A stretch of DNA of 64,000 nucleotides from the NCBI RefSeq assembly GCF_916858675.1, contig NZ_CAKASM010000004.1, forward strand, positions 124,001 to 188,000, read 5' to 3'. Every line of letters starts with the position of its first letter. Position 1 is the stretch's first letter. The notes under the pieces are model-generated. The model ran no database searches and was not told where the DNA came from. It was given only the letters and a program-made list of their open reading frames with translations. Source of the stretch: Sphingomonas sp. Leaf21. Lineage in GTDB: Bacteria; Pseudomonadota; Alphaproteobacteria; Sphingomonadales; Sphingomonadaceae. Positions 1 through 9,845 of this stretch are shown here, piece after piece. The translations under genes and the position numbers were made by a program.

Positions 1-1
1 G

Positions 2-343
2 ACGGACATGGAGGCGGCCGCGCGGCGCTTCGCGGCGATGCCGGGACTTGGCGGGACGCCAGCGGGCGATGCGGCGGCGGCGCGGATCGTCGAGCGTGGC
101 CTGCCCGACAGGCAACTGCCCGCCTGCGCGAGTTGCCACGCGCCGGGCAAGCCCTATCCCGTGCTGGCGGGGCAGCGCGCCGACTATATCGCCGCGCGCC
201 TGCGCCACTGGCAGGGCGACAAGAACGTCATCGACGCCCGCAAGAGCCACGCGACCATGCCCGTCATCGCCCGTCGTATCCCGAAGGACATGATCGATCC
301 GGTTGCGCGCTACCTGGCGGGCGGGGACGTCGCCGCACGGTGA
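2..343 (+). CDS. Cytochrome c, C-terminal part (cut by window edge)
   Basis: The reading frame is open to the first base, so the N-terminus lies outside the window. The visible part has one haem-attachment motif, CASCH, preceded by a Pro-Ala, then a YPVLAGQ segment and an ATMPVIAR segment that could supply the distal Met ligand. This layout (CxxCH, LAGQ..Y, M) is that of small class I, cytochrome c4/c553-like electron carriers of the periplasm. The preceding residues look like the end of another helical domain, so it may be the second domain of a dihaem protein. Redox partner unknown. Confidence 0.8.
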   Translation, partial: TDMEAAARRFAAMPGLGGTPAGDAAAARIVERGLPDRQLPACASCHAPGKPYPVLAGQRADYIAARLRHWQGDKNVIDARKSHATMPVIARRIPKDMIDPVARYLAGGDVAAR

Positions 344-376
344 TCGGCGGTATCGGGGCTGCGCCTCGACCGCCAT

Positions 377-392
377 GCCGGCGAAAGCCGGG
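377..392. repeat. Short palindrome with GAAA loop
   Basis: CCGGC, GAAA, GCCGG forms a 5-bp stem with a GNRA-type loop in the spacer between the cytochrome gene and tRNA-Val. The rest of 344-625 holds no convincing gene; the reading frames there are shadows with poor composition. Confidence 0.5.
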
Positions 393-625
393 ATCTCCGG
401 CGGCCAGACCGGACCGGCATCCGCACGCATTCCTCGCCTCGCAGGAGAGGAATGTCATCAGTGTCGAAGCCTGGGGCCCGCCAATGGCCGCAGCCTGCGC
501 TGGGGCGACTGATGGGGGCGGCACGCACCGCAGGGAGCACTACCCAGCCCCGGGGCCTGCCACTACTATGATTGAGAACCGGCCTTTAACCATCCTCCCA
601 TCCTCGCGGATCGGCAAGGGAAGGA

Positions 626-700
626 TGGTGGGCGCGACAGGGATTGAACCTGTGACCCCACCCGTGTGAAGGGTGTGCTCTACCGCTGAGCTACGCGCCC
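626..700 (-). tRNA. tRNA-Val (anticodon CAC)
   Basis: Read on the minus strand, the cloverleaf starts at 700 with acceptor GGGCGCG and closes with CGCGCCC, discriminator A and an encoded CCA (626-628). The anticodon stem CACCC/GGGTG closes the loop TTCACAC, giving anticodon CAC (Val, codon GTG). The T arm is ACAGG-TTCAATC-CCTGT. It lies downstream of hupB on the same strand and may be read from the same transcript. Confidence 0.95.
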
Positions 701-763
701 GGTAACCGGAGGACGGGCCTTTAGGCGGCGTGTCGCCGCCTGTCCAGCCCAAAAATCGGGGTC

Positions 764-1036
764 TTAGTTGACCGAGTCCTTGAGGAGCTTGCCCGGCTTG
801 AACTTGGGCTGCGACGACGCCTTGATCGTCATCGGCTCGCCGGTCCGGGGGTTGCGGCCGGTCGAGGCCTTGCGCTTGGACACCGAGAAGGTGCCGAAGC
901 CAACCAGGCGAACCTCGTCGCCCTTCTTGAGCGCGGCGGTGATCGATTCGAATACGGCATCGACCGCCTTGATCGCATCACCACGCACGAGGCCCGAAGA
1001 ATCCGCGACGGTAGCGATCAGCTCCTGCTTGTTCAT
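764..1036 (-). CDS. hupB: DNA-binding protein HU
   Basis: 90 residues, the normal HU length. It starts MNKQELIATVA, has the GFGTF turn, and carries the DNA-clasping arm motif GRNPRTGEP, followed by a basic C-terminus (FKPGKLLKDSVN). HU is the small dimeric nucleoid protein that bends and compacts DNA. It lies downstream of lon on the same strand, the common lon-hupB order, and is followed by tRNA-Val. Confidence 0.96.
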   Translation of the reverse strand: MNKQELIATVADSSGLVRGDAIKAVDAVFESITAALKKGDEVRLVGFGTFSVSKRKASTGRNPRTGEPMTIKASSQPKFKPGKLLKDSVN

Positions 1037-1246
1037 TCCATAACCCCCTATGATGTCAAAGATTCGTCAGACGGACTCAGTGGCCGCTCAAACCCTAAAG
1101 GATCGATAATGCCGTTGTTGCCGCCGCTGTCAAACTGTTGTCGCGACCGGCACGAAAGACCCTCTAATCGCCGAACCGCGACAATGCCGTGACAATCGCC
1201 GACAGGGCCACCCGCCTTTCGACGAATGGCCCCGCCCCAGCGACGA

Positions 1247-3676
1247 TCAATGCGGGCGTTCGGCCCCCGCCACCGCCGGGATCGCGGCGGGCGGCAGTGC
1301 CGCCAGTTCATCCGCATCGGTCCAGTCGATCGCCTCCAGCGGCCCGGTCAGCGCCAGCCGAAGCACCTCGTCGACATGCGCGACCGCGATGATCTTCAGA
1401 CCCTCGCGGATGTTCGCCGGAATATCCGCCAGATCCTTTTCATTCTCGTGCGGGATGAGCACGGTGGTGATCCCGCCGCGCAGCGCCGCCAGCAGCTTTT
1501 CCTTCAACCCGCCGATCGGCAGCACGCGACCCCGAAGCGTCACCTCGCCGGTCATCGCGATATCCTTGCGTACCGGAATGCCAGTGAGCGTCGAGACGAT
1601 CGACGTGACCAGGCCGATGCCCGCCGAGGGACCATCCTTGGGCACCGCGCCCTCGGGCAGGTGGATATGGATGTCCTTGCGATGGAACAGCGATGGCTTG
1701 ATCCCGAAGCTTGGGCTGCGCGCCTGGACGAAGCTGAAGGCGGCCTGGACCGATTCCTTCATCACATCGCCCAGCTTGCCGGTGGTCTTCACCTGGCCCT
1801 TGCCCGGCACCGTCACCGATTCGATGGTCAGCAGCTCGCCGCCCACCTCGGTCCAGGCGAGGCCGGTGACCGCGCCGATCTGGTCCTCCTGTTCGGACAG
1901 GCCGTGGCGATACTTCTGGACGCCCGCGAACTCGTGCAGGTTTTCGGGCGTGATCGTCACCGACGTCGCCTTGCCCTCCAGGATCTGGCGCAGCGCCTTG
2001 CGCGCCAGACGCGCGATCTCGCGCTCCAGCGTGCGAACGCCCGCCTCGCGGGTGTAACGCTGGATCAGCGCGCGCAAACCCTCCTGGGTCAGGGTGAACT
2101 CGCCGTCCTTCAGGCCATGGGTCTCGACCTGCTTGGCGACCAGATGGCGCTCGGCGATCTCGACCTTCTCGTCCTCGGTATAGCCCTCCAGCCGGATGAT
2201 CTCCATGCGGTCGAGCAAAGGCTGCGGCAGGTTCAGCGTGTTCGCGGTGCACACGAACATCACGTCCGACAGATCGATGTCGATCTCCAGATAGTGATCG
2301 TTGAACTTGGCATTCTGCTCGGGGTCGAGCACTTCCAGCAGCGCCGAGGCGGGGTCGCCGCGGAAATCCTGACCCAGCTTGTCGATCTCATCGAGCAGGA
2401 ACAGCGGGTTGGACGTGCCCGCCTTTTTCAGGTTGGTGACGATCTTGCCCGGCAGCGAGCCGATATAGGTGCGGCGGTGACCGCGAATCTCGGCCTCGTC
2501 GCGCACGCCGCCCAGCGACTGGCGGATGAATTCGCGCCCGCACGCCTTGGCGATCGACTGGCCCAGCGAGGTCTTGCCGACGCCCGGCGGGCCGACGAGG
2601 CACAGGATCGGCCCCTTCAGCTTATTGGTGCGCGCCTGCACGCCCAGATATTCGACGATCCGGTCCTTCACCTTTTCCAACGCGTAGTGATCCTGGTCGA
2701 GGATCGCCTGGGCGGCGGCGATGTCCTTTTTGACCTTGGACTTCTTGCCCCAGGGCAGGCCCAGCAACACGTCCAGGTAATTGCGCACGACCGTCGCCTC
2801 GGCGCTCATCGGCGCCATGGTCTTCAGCTTCTTCAGCTCGGCGGTCGCCTTGGTCCGTGCTTCCTTGGACAGCTTGAGCGTCGCGATCTTCTGGGTCAGC
2901 TCGGCGATCTCGTCGCCGTCGCCGTCCTCGCCCTCGTTGCCCAGCTCGCGCTGGATCGCCTTGAGCTGTTCGTTGAGATAATATTCGCGCTGCGTCTTCT
3001 CCATCTGGCGCTTGACGCGGCTCTTGATCTTCTTCTCGACCTGCAGGACGCCGAGTTCGCCCTCCATCAGGGCATAGGCCATCTCCAGCCGCTTGGCGGG
3101 ATCGGTTTCGACCAGCAGCGCCTGCTTGTCGGCGACCTTGACCGAGATGTTGGCGGCGACCGCATCGGCGAGTTGCGAGGCATCCTCGATCTCGCCAAGC
3201 TGGACCGCGGTCTCGGCGGGCAGCTTGCGATTGAGCTTCGCGTAATTCTCGAACTGGTCGACCACCGAGCGCATCAGCGCGGCGATCTGCGCCTTGACGT
3301 CATGGTCCTGCTCTTCGAGCGCCGCGTCGTCCTCGGGCACGAGCGTATCGTCGATCGTCGCGGTCAGGAACGCGCCCGATTCGTCGAGCTCGGCCAGGCG
3401 GCCACGGGTCTTGCCCTCGACCAGAACGCGCACCGTCCCGTCGGGCAGCTTGAGCAATTGCAGGACGGTGGCGGTCACGCCGATTTCATACAAATCCTCG
3501 CGCGAGGGGTCGTCCTCGGCCGGATCCAGCTGGGCGACCAGGAAAATCTCCTTGTCCGCCGCCATCGCCGCTTCCAGTGCCGCGACCGATTTGTCGCGAC
3601 CGACGAACAGGGGCACGATCATGTGCGGGAAGACGACGATGTCACGCAGCGGAAGGACGGGATAGGACTGGTTCAT
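1247..3676 (-). CDS. lon: ATP-dependent Lon protease
   Basis: 809 residues with the full LonA architecture: N-terminal substrate-binding LON domain ([12 protein letters not shown], residues 5-18), a coiled central helical region around 210-290, AAA+ ATPase with Walker [10 protein letters not shown] (362-370) and a C-terminal Ser/Lys protease domain with PKDGPSAG (Ser684) and GGLKEKLL (Lys727). It degrades misfolded and regulatory cytosolic proteins. The ATG at 3676 was chosen over an upstream in-frame ATG because it has GGAG five bases before it and begins at the conserved domain; the extra 23 upstream residues look non-coding. hupB follows on the same strand after about 210 bases. Confidence 0.97.
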   Translation of the reverse strand: MNQSYPVLPLRDIVVFPHMIVPLFVGRDKSVAALEAAMAADKEIFLVAQLDPAEDDPSREDLYEIGVTATVLQLLKLPDGTVRVLVEGKTRGRLAELDESGAFLTATIDDTLVPEDDAALEEQDHDVKAQIAALMRSVVDQFENYAKLNRKLPAETAVQLGEIEDASQLADAVAANISVKVADKQALLVETDPAKRLEMAYALMEGELGVLQVEKKIKSRVKRQMEKTQREYYLNEQLKAIQRELGNEGEDGDGDEIAELTQKIATLKLSKEARTKATAELKKLKTMAPMSAEATVVRNYLDVLLGLPWGKKSKVKKDIAAAQAILDQDHYALEKVKDRIVEYLGVQARTNKLKGPILCLVGPPGVGKTSLGQSIAKACGREFIRQSLGGVRDEAEIRGHRRTYIGSLPGKIVTNLKKAGTSNPLFLLDEIDKLGQDFRGDPASALLEVLDPEQNAKFNDHYLEIDIDLSDVMFVCTANTLNLPQPLLDRMEIIRLEGYTEDEKVEIAERHLVAKQVETHGLKDGEFTLTQEGLRALIQRYTREAGVRTLEREIARLARKALRQILEGKATSVTITPENLHEFAGVQKYRHGLSEQEDQIGAVTGLAWTEVGGELLTIESVTVPGKGQVKTTGKLGDVMKESVQAAFSFVQARSPSFGIKPSLFHRKDIHIHLPEGAVPKDGPSAGIGLVTSIVSTLTGIPVRKDIAMTGEVTLRGRVLPIGGLKEKLLAALRGGITTVLIPHENEKDLADIPANIREGLKIIAVAHVDEVLRLALTGPLEAIDWTDADELAALPPAAIPAVAGAERPH

Positions 3677-3807
3677 GCAAACTCCGGTCGGCCCTGAGCG
3701 GGGCCCATTCGACACTATATATGGGGAGGGTTGCCGATCCATCAATCATCACTGCGACCAATGGCGTTCCGCGCCCGCTTGCCAAGCCGTCTCGCTTGGG
3801 CGACACC

Positions 3808-5568
3808 ATGGGGATGGATCGTATACGGAATGTCGCCGCCGCGCTGATCGCCTCTTCCTTCCTCTGCGCGCTGCCGGTCGCCGCACAGACGGCGAAGCCG
3901 CTGCCCGCCAAGGGGGAGCCGCCGCTCACCGCGCAGACCATGATCTCGGGCGGCGTTCGCCCCCCTGAGCAATTGGCGATGCGGTTCGACAGCGCCGACC
4001 TGTCGTTCGAGGTTCTGCCCGACACGGAGGAGCTGAACGGCGTCGCGATCCTCGACTTCACCGCCAGGGCGCCGCTGGCGCGACTGGTCATCGATCTGGA
4101 CAAGAACCTGCCGGTCAAGGCGATCGCCATCGACGGCAAACCGCTGAAGCCCGGACGATGGAGCAATCCCGAGGGCCAGTTGGTCATCACCCTCCCCCGC
4201 CCGCTTCGCGCCGGACAGAAGGTGCGGGCGAAGATCAGCTATGGCGGCACGCCGCATGTCGCGGTGCGCGCGCCATGGGACACCGGCGTCGTCTGGGCGA
4301 AGACGCCCGATGGCCGCCCCTGGTTCGCGACGACCGCACAGGGCTATGGCTGCGACCTGTTCTGGCCCTGTCTCGACTATCCGATGGGCGAGCCGGGCAT
4401 GGTGACGCTGCACATCACGGTGCCCAAGGGGTTGAAGGCGCCGTCCAATGGCGTGCTGCTGGGCGTCGATACGCTGGCTGACGGTCGCACCCGCTGGAAC
4501 TGGCGGGCCAAGCATCCCAACACCTATGCCATCGCGCTGAACGTCGGGCCTTATGAGGTGGTCGAGGGCAAGTATAAGAGCCGCTTCGGCAATACGATCC
4601 CGATGTTCTACTGGTATCTCCCCGGCGAGAAGGCGAAGGCGGAAGGGCTGTTCGCCGAATTCGCGCCGACGCTGGACTTCTTCGAATCGACGGTCGGTCC
4701 CTTCCCGTTCGGCGACGAGAAGCTGGGTGTGGTGGAGACTCCGCACAAGGGCATGGAGCACCAGACGATCAACGCCTATGGCAATGAATATGCCAAGGCG
4801 CCCGAGGGGTTCGACTGGCTGTTCCAGCACGAGTTCAGCCATGAATGGTTCGGCAACCAGCTGACCAATGTCGACTGGGACGATTTCTGGCTGCACGAGG
4901 GCTATGGCAGCTATATGCAGCCCAGCTACGGCCGCTGGCGCGAGGGCGAGGCGCGCTATGCGGTGATGATGGATGCGCAGCGCGGGCAGATCGCCAACAA
5001 GGCTCCCATCGTCCACGACCGCAGCATGACCGAGCAGGATGTCTATGAAGAGGCCAAGGGCGGCCCCGGTCTCGACATCTATATGAAGGGGTCGTGGATG
5101 CTGCACACGCTCCACAACCTGATCGGCGACAAGGCATTCTGGGACGTGACGCGGCTGGCCGTCTATGGCCGCACCGATCCCAAGCCGGGCAATTTCACGC
5201 CGCGCTATGGCTCGACCAAGGAATATGAAGGCTTTGTCCGGCAGGTGACGGGCAAGGACTATGGCTGGTTCTTCGACGTCTATCTGCGACAGGCGGCACT
5301 GCCCGAGATCGTCGAGACGCGCAGTGGCGACCAGCTGACGCTGACATGGAAGGTGCCGGGCGGCGGGCCTTTCCCGCTACCGGTCGAGGTTCAGGTCGGC
5401 GACACGGTCGAGACGCTGCCGATGACGGGGGGCACCGGCACGCTGAGGGTCCCGACCGGAGCGCATGTCGTGGTCGATCCCTGGGCAAAGATCCTCAAAC
5501 GCTCGGTCGCGATCGAGCAGTTCCGGTCGTGGAAGGCGGAGCAGGCGGCGAAGAAAAAGGCCAGCTAA
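3808..5568 (+). CDS. Exported M1-family metallopeptidase
   Basis: 586 residues from this start; an in-frame ATG six bases later is equally possible. The N-terminus is a signal peptide (AAALIASSFLCALPVAAQ). The gluzincin zinc site is complete: HEFSHEW at residues 341-347, with the third ligand Glu364 in WLHEGYGSY. The exopeptidase GxMEN equivalent is written KGMEHQTINAYG, so the usual MEN is MEH. The protein is a periplasmic peptidase related to leukotriene A4 hydrolase/aminopeptidase N. It is divergent from lon with about 130 bases between the starts. Confidence 0.9.
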   Translation: MGMDRIRNVAAALIASSFLCALPVAAQTAKPLPAKGEPPLTAQTMISGGVRPPEQLAMRFDSADLSFEVLPDTEELNGVAILDFTARAPLARLVIDLDKNLPVKAIAIDGKPLKPGRWSNPEGQLVITLPRPLRAGQKVRAKISYGGTPHVAVRAPWDTGVVWAKTPDGRPWFATTAQGYGCDLFWPCLDYPMGEPGMVTLHITVPKGLKAPSNGVLLGVDTLADGRTRWNWRAKHPNTYAIALNVGPYEVVEGKYKSRFGNTIPMFYWYLPGEKAKAEGLFAEFAPTLDFFESTVGPFPFGDEKLGVVETPHKGMEHQTINAYGNEYAKAPEGFDWLFQHEFSHEWFGNQLTNVDWDDFWLHEGYGSYMQPSYGRWREGEARYAVMMDAQRGQIANKAPIVHDRSMTEQDVYEEAKGGPGLDIYMKGSWMLHTLHNLIGDKAFWDVTRLAVYGRTDPKPGNFTPRYGSTKEYEGFVRQVTGKDYGWFFDVYLRQAALPEIVETRSGDQLTLTWKVPGGGPFPLPVEVQVGDTVETLPMTGGTGTLRVPTGAHVVVDPWAKILKRSVAIEQFRSWKAEQAAKKKAS

Positions 5569-6493
5569 CGGCCATCCCGTTCGGCACATCCGTTCGCACC
5601 GCGCGAAGTCGAAGTGCACGCCCCGAACCCATGGTCCTGGCGGCGTTCACCCCGTGGCCCTCGACTTCGCTCAGGCCGAACGGGCGTTCTGGCCAGGGCC
5701 GATCGACATTCAGCTTATTCTCCCCTCTCCCCTGGACAGGGGAGAGGGTTAGCGAAGCTTGCCAGCGTGCTGGCTAGCGCAGCTTGGGTGAGGGGTTGAG
5801 CGAGCCTTTGGCTCGCGCGCTCTTCGAGCGCTTCACCCCTCACCCAGCTCCGACTAAGCCTTTGCTACGCAAAGACCAAGTCTGCGCAACCCTCTCCCCT
5901 CTACGAGGGGCGAGGGAAGGACAGGCATAGTTGAATGTCGATCGGCCCTAGTTCATCACCACATGGAGCGCTATGTCGAACGTCTGAAAACGGGCGCTAT
6001 CGCATTTTATGGAATGCCGGGCGAGGAGTCCCCGCCCTGCGCTAGCTTGACGATCACCGAAGCAAAACCGAGCCGATTGATTGGCATTTCCGCCTCATAT
6101 GAGCATCGTTGCGAGGTCTGGATGTTGGTGAGAACGACAAAGCCGTTGTGACGACCGTAAGCTTCGCTGATCTGCTCGCGAAGATGCTTGGCCGAGATAT
6201 TGCTCATATCAGTCACGGCATACCCGCAATGGCCCCGCTCCGTTGAGACAAATACGCGATACCAGCGGAGCGGCCGGCGGTACTGCCGGTCGGTCTTGTG
6301 CCACCGCGAGGCCAGCGATCAGTACCCAGGCTATTATGCAACTGTCGTGGCACGACTGCTGAGCGTCCGCCACTAGGCGAAAGCGGAATGTCCGCTCGTG
6401 AGTGAACCCATCCTCCCCCCTCCCCCATATCCGTAACCGGAACACCAACCCGACTGGCCGGTTGAGCGTCTATCAGGTCAGGAGGATTGCCCC
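5569..6493. repeat. Long spacer: inverted repeats then a gene-poor, lower-GC stretch
   Basis: No confident gene in this 925-base stretch. Around 5585-5690 are copies of a motif that recurs near 50040-50170 (a 'TCGAC..CGCTCAGGC.GAACGG' block). From about 5720 to 5915 two distant arms match: CCTCTCCCCT...GGGGAGAGG near 5728-5748 and CCCTCTCCCCT near 5890, with the central GTGAGGGGT/ACCCCTCAC pair, so the whole can fold as one long imperfect hairpin. From 5960 to 6400 base composition is lower in GC; a 69-codon frame on the minus strand (6216 to 6007) has protein-like composition but no recognised domain and no clear ribosome site, and may be a remnant. Confidence 0.55.
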
Positions 6494-6679
6494 ATGCTCA
6501 AGCTCGCTATCACGTTTCTCGTCGTCGGACTGGTCCTGGGCGCGCTCGGGTTCGGGGGCGTCGGCGGGGCGTTCGTCGGGATCGCCAAGATCCTGTTCTT
6601 CATCGCGATCGCGCTGTTCGTGATCTTTCTGGTGCTCGGGCTGGTCGCGGGCAAGTCGGTGAAGAACGCGATCGACTGA
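6494..6679 (+). CDS. DUF1328 family small membrane protein
   Basis: 61 residues, almost entirely two hydrophobic helices separated by a Gly-rich turn ([19 protein letters not shown]), ending in a short charged tail. This is the pattern and length of the DUF1328/YtjA family of inner-membrane peptides, of unknown function. A strong ribosome site (AGGAGG, seven bases before ATG) fixes the start. The DNA ligase gene starts eight bases after its stop and is probably co-transcribed. Confidence 0.88.
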   Translation: MLKLAITFLVVGLVLGALGFGGVGGAFVGIAKILFFIAIALFVIFLVLGLVAGKSVKNAID

Positions 6680-6686
6680 TCGGGCG

Positions 6687-8279
6687 ATGCGCGACTTCGC
6701 GGCCTTGCTCGACGCGCTGATCTATACGCGGTCGCGCAACGCCAAGCTGAAACTGGTCGCGGATTATCTCGCCGCCACGCCCGATCCCGACCGGGGTTGG
6801 GCGATGGCGGCGCTGACCGGCGATCTCGATCTGCCGGGCGTCAAGCCCGCGCTGATCCGCGCGCTGATCGAGCAGCGGATCGATCCCGTCCTGTTCCGGA
6901 TGAGCCGCGACTATGTCGGCGATACGGCGGAGACGGTCGCGTTGTTGTGGCCCGCGCCCGACCGACCGCTCGACCCGGAGCCGCTGTCGGTCAACGCGGT
7001 GGTCGAGCGGTTGCGCCATCTGTCGCGGTCCGACGCGCCCGCCGTATTGGCCGACATGCTCGACCGGATGACCGCCGAGGAACGGTTCGCGCTGCTGAAG
7101 ATGGCGACCGGCGGCCTGCGCATCGGGCTGTCGGCGCGGCTCGCCAAGACCGCCTTCGCGCAATATTTCGGGCTGGACGTCGATGCGGTCGAGGAGGTCT
7201 GGCACGGGCTGTCGCCGCCCTATGCCGAGCTGTTCGCCTGGGGCGAGGGCAAGGGCGCACAGCCGACGCCCGCCGACGTGCCGGTCTTCCGCCCCTTCAT
7301 GCTCGCCCACCCGCTCGAGGATCTGCGTGTCGACCTCGCGGACTATGCCGCCGAGTGGAAGTGGGACGGCATCCGGGTGCAGATCGTCCATGTCTCGGGC
7401 CAGACCCGGCTCTACAGCCGGACGGGCGACGACGTCACGCACGCCTTCCCCGATGTCGCGAGCGCGTTCGCCGCGACCGGAGCGGTGGACGGCGAATTGC
7501 TGGTCAAGGGTGAGCATCAGGGCGGCACGCTGGAGGATGGCGGCGGCGCGGCGAGCTTCAACGCGTTGCAGCAGCGACTGGGGCGCAAGACGGTGTCGGC
7601 GAAGATGCTGGCCGACTATCCCGCCTTCGTCCGGCTTTACGACATATTGGTCGACGGGACGGAGGACCTGCGCCCCCTTCCCTGGACAGAGCGGCGACAG
7701 CGGCTGGAGGCGTTCGCGGCCAGGCTCGATCCCGAACGCTTCGACGTCAGCGCGGTGATCGAGGCGGCGGACTTCACCGCGCTGGAGGGCCTGCGCGAGA
7801 CCGCGCGCGATGCGGCGATCGAGGGGGTGATGCTCAAGCGGCGCGACTCCCCCTATAGTGGCGGGCGTCGCGTCGGCCTGTGGTACAAGTGGAAACGCGA
7901 TCCGCTGACCGCCGATTGCGTGATGATGTATGCACAGCGCGGCAATGGCCGCCGGTCGAGCTATTATAGCGACTATACCTTCGGGTGCTGGACCGAGGAG
8001 GGGGAGCTGCTCCCTGTCGGCAAGGCCTATTCGGGGATCACCGACGAGGAATTGCGCGCGCTCGACCGCTTCGTCCGCGCGCATACCGTCCAGCGTTTCG
8101 GCCCGGTGCGCGAGGTGGAAAAGACGCTGGTGCTGGAGATCGCGTTCGATTCGATCCACGATTCGAAGCGACACAAATCGGGGGTCGCGATGCGCTTCCC
8201 CCGGATCGCCCGCATCCGCACCGACAAGCCCGCCGAGGAGGCGGACCGGGTGGCGACGTTGAAGAGGCTGGTTACGTGA
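6687..8279 (+). CDS. ATP-dependent DNA ligase
   Basis: 530 residues. An N-terminal helical DNA-binding domain (1-200) is followed by the nucleotidyltransferase core: motif I KWDGIR with the adenylated Lys225, motif III VDGELL, motif IV EGVMLKR and motif V WYKWKRDP, then an OB-fold domain (about 420-530). It joins nicks using ATP, in addition to the housekeeping NAD-dependent LigA that bacteria use for replication. Ligases of this subtype are usually encoded next to a metallo-exonuclease and an Lhr-type helicase; neither is adjacent here. A hairpin at 8347-8371 separates it from the convergent murA. Confidence 0.92.
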   Translation: MRDFAALLDALIYTRSRNAKLKLVADYLAATPDPDRGWAMAALTGDLDLPGVKPALIRALIEQRIDPVLFRMSRDYVGDTAETVALLWPAPDRPLDPEPLSVNAVVERLRHLSRSDAPAVLADMLDRMTAEERFALLKMATGGLRIGLSARLAKTAFAQYFGLDVDAVEEVWHGLSPPYAELFAWGEGKGAQPTPADVPVFRPFMLAHPLEDLRVDLADYAAEWKWDGIRVQIVHVSGQTRLYSRTGDDVTHAFPDVASAFAATGAVDGELLVKGEHQGGTLEDGGGAASFNALQQRLGRKTVSAKMLADYPAFVRLYDILVDGTEDLRPLPWTERRQRLEAFAARLDPERFDVSAVIEAADFTALEGLRETARDAAIEGVMLKRRDSPYSGGRRVGLWYKWKRDPLTADCVMMYAQRGNGRRSSYYSDYTFGCWTEEGELLPVGKAYSGITDEELRALDRFVRAHTVQRFGPVREVEKTLVLEIAFDSIHDSKRHKSGVAMRFPRIARIRTDKPAEEADRVATLKRLVT

Positions 8280-8346
8280 TTCCGGCGTTCGGCGGGGCCA
8301 CCACGGCCAGCGCCGTGCCCCTCCACCATCGCTTCGCGGTGGTCCC

Positions 8347-8371
8347 CCTCCCCAAGCATGGCTTGGGGAGG
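8347..8371. repeat. Perfect 11-bp palindrome between convergent genes
   Basis: CCTCCCCAAGC and GCTTGGGGAGG are separated by ATG. It lies between the ends of the ligase gene and murA and could stop transcription from either side, although there is no T-tract. It belongs to a family of CCTCCCC/GGGGAGG palindromes in the spacers of this window. Confidence 0.7.
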
Positions 8372-8379
8372 AACAGGGG

Positions 8380-9660
8380 TCAGTCGCCGACGCGTTCGAT
8401 GTCGGCGCCGACCGCGGACAGCTTTTCTTCCAGCCGCTCATAGCCGCGATCGAGATGGTAGACGCGGCTGACCGAGGTTTCGCCCTCGGCGGCGAGGCCC
8501 GCCAGGATCAGGCTCATCGAGGCGCGCAGGTCGGTCGCCATCACCGGCGCGCCGGTCAGCTTGCCGACGCCCTTCACCATCGCGGTGCGGCCATGCACCT
8601 GGATGTCCGCACCCATCCGCGCCAGTTCGGGCACGTGCATGTAGCGGTTCTCGAAGATCGTCTCGGTCAGGGTGCTGGTGCCCTCCGCCTTGCACAGCAT
8701 CGCCATGAACTGCGCCTGCATATCCGTGGCGAAGCCCGGATAGGGTGCGGTCGACAGGGTCAGCGGCTGGAGCGGGCCATGCGCCGTGACGCGGATCGAG
8801 TCGCGCGTCTCCTCGACGGTCACCCCGGCCTCGACCAGGGCGGCGAGCGTCGCGCGCATATCGTCGGCACAGGCGCCGACCAGTTCCAGGTCGCCGCCGG
8901 TGATCGCGGCGGCACAGGCATAGCTGCCCGCCTCGATCCGGTCGGGCATCACCGAATAGGTCGCGCCGTGCAGCCGCTCGACCCCTTCGATGGTCAGCGT
9001 CTCGGTCCCGACGCCGTCGATCCGCGCGCCCATCGCGATCAGCAACCGGCACAGATCGACGATCTCGGGCTCACGCGCCGCATTGCCCAGCACCGAGGTG
9101 CCGCGCGCGGTGGCCGCGGCCATCAGCGCATTCTCGGTCGCGCCGACCGACACGACGGGGAAGGTATAGCGTCCGCCCGACAGACGTCCGCCCGGTGCGC
9201 TGGCCTTCACATAGCCGGCGGTCAGCTCGATCTCGGCGCCGATCGCCTCCAGCGCCTTGAGGTGCAGGTCGATCGGGCGGTTGCCGATCGCGCAGCCGCC
9301 GGGCAGCGACACCCGCGCCTCCCCCGCGCGCGCCAAGATCGGGCCGAGCACCAGGATCGACGCGCGCATCTTGCGAACGATGTCGTAGGGCGCCTCGGTC
9401 GAGAAGAGCTGCCCGGCGCGGATCGTCATGACCCGCCCGAAATCCTCGGGCCGCGTGCCCTCGACACGGGTCGAGGCGCCGATCTGGTTGAGCAGATGGC
9501 CGAACCCGTCGACATCGGCGAGACGCGGCAGGTTGCGCAACGTCACCGGCTCGTCGGTCAGGATCGCGCAGGGCATCAGGGTGAGGGCGGCGTTCTTTGC
9601 GCCGGAGATCTTCAGGCGGCCCGACAGCCGGTTGCCGCCGCGAATGAGGATACGGTCCAT
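8380..9660 (-). CDS. murA: UDP-N-acetylglucosamine 1-carboxyvinyltransferase
   Basis: 426 residues, normal MurA length. It transfers enolpyruvate from PEP to UDP-GlcNAc, the first committed step of peptidoglycan synthesis in the cytosol. The conserved N-terminal SGAKNAAL (residues 19-26) is present. The catalytic loop [11 protein letters not shown] contains Cys123, the residue modified by fosfomycin in other MurA proteins, so the enzyme is of the Cys type. It is convergent with the ligase gene. Confidence 0.97.
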   Translation of the reverse strand: MDRILIRGGNRLSGRLKISGAKNAALTLMPCAILTDEPVTLRNLPRLADVDGFGHLLNQIGASTRVEGTRPEDFGRVMTIRAGQLFSTEAPYDIVRKMRASILVLGPILARAGEARVSLPGGCAIGNRPIDLHLKALEAIGAEIELTAGYVKASAPGGRLSGGRYTFPVVSVGATENALMAAATARGTSVLGNAAREPEIVDLCRLLIAMGARIDGVGTETLTIEGVERLHGATYSVMPDRIEAGSYACAAAITGGDLELVGACADDMRATLAALVEAGVTVEETRDSIRVTAHGPLQPLTLSTAPYPGFATDMQAQFMAMLCKAEGTSTLTETIFENRYMHVPELARMGADIQVHGRTAMVKGVGKLTGAPVMATDLRASMSLILAGLAAEGETSVSRVYHLDRGYERLEEKLSAVGADIERVGD

Positions 9661-9845
9661 AGACCCCGCTCCCTAGCGGACCCGCGCGCCACCGCCAAGG
9701 GTCAGGCGTAACCCGTCGCCGACGAATCGTCCGATGAAATGCCCGGACGGACCGCCACGCAAGAATAGGGCCGGTTGATCGATATTAATGCAGCTTCCTG
9801 CCCTCCGTGGCTAAGGCATTGATCCGTTCGGGGGATGAGGTGTCA

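Noticed and set aside
1226-3697. An 823-codon open frame on the plus strand opposite lon
   Set aside because: It is an antisense shadow of a highly conserved gene in high-GC DNA; the protein has low-complexity Arg/Leu/Asp composition and no domain.
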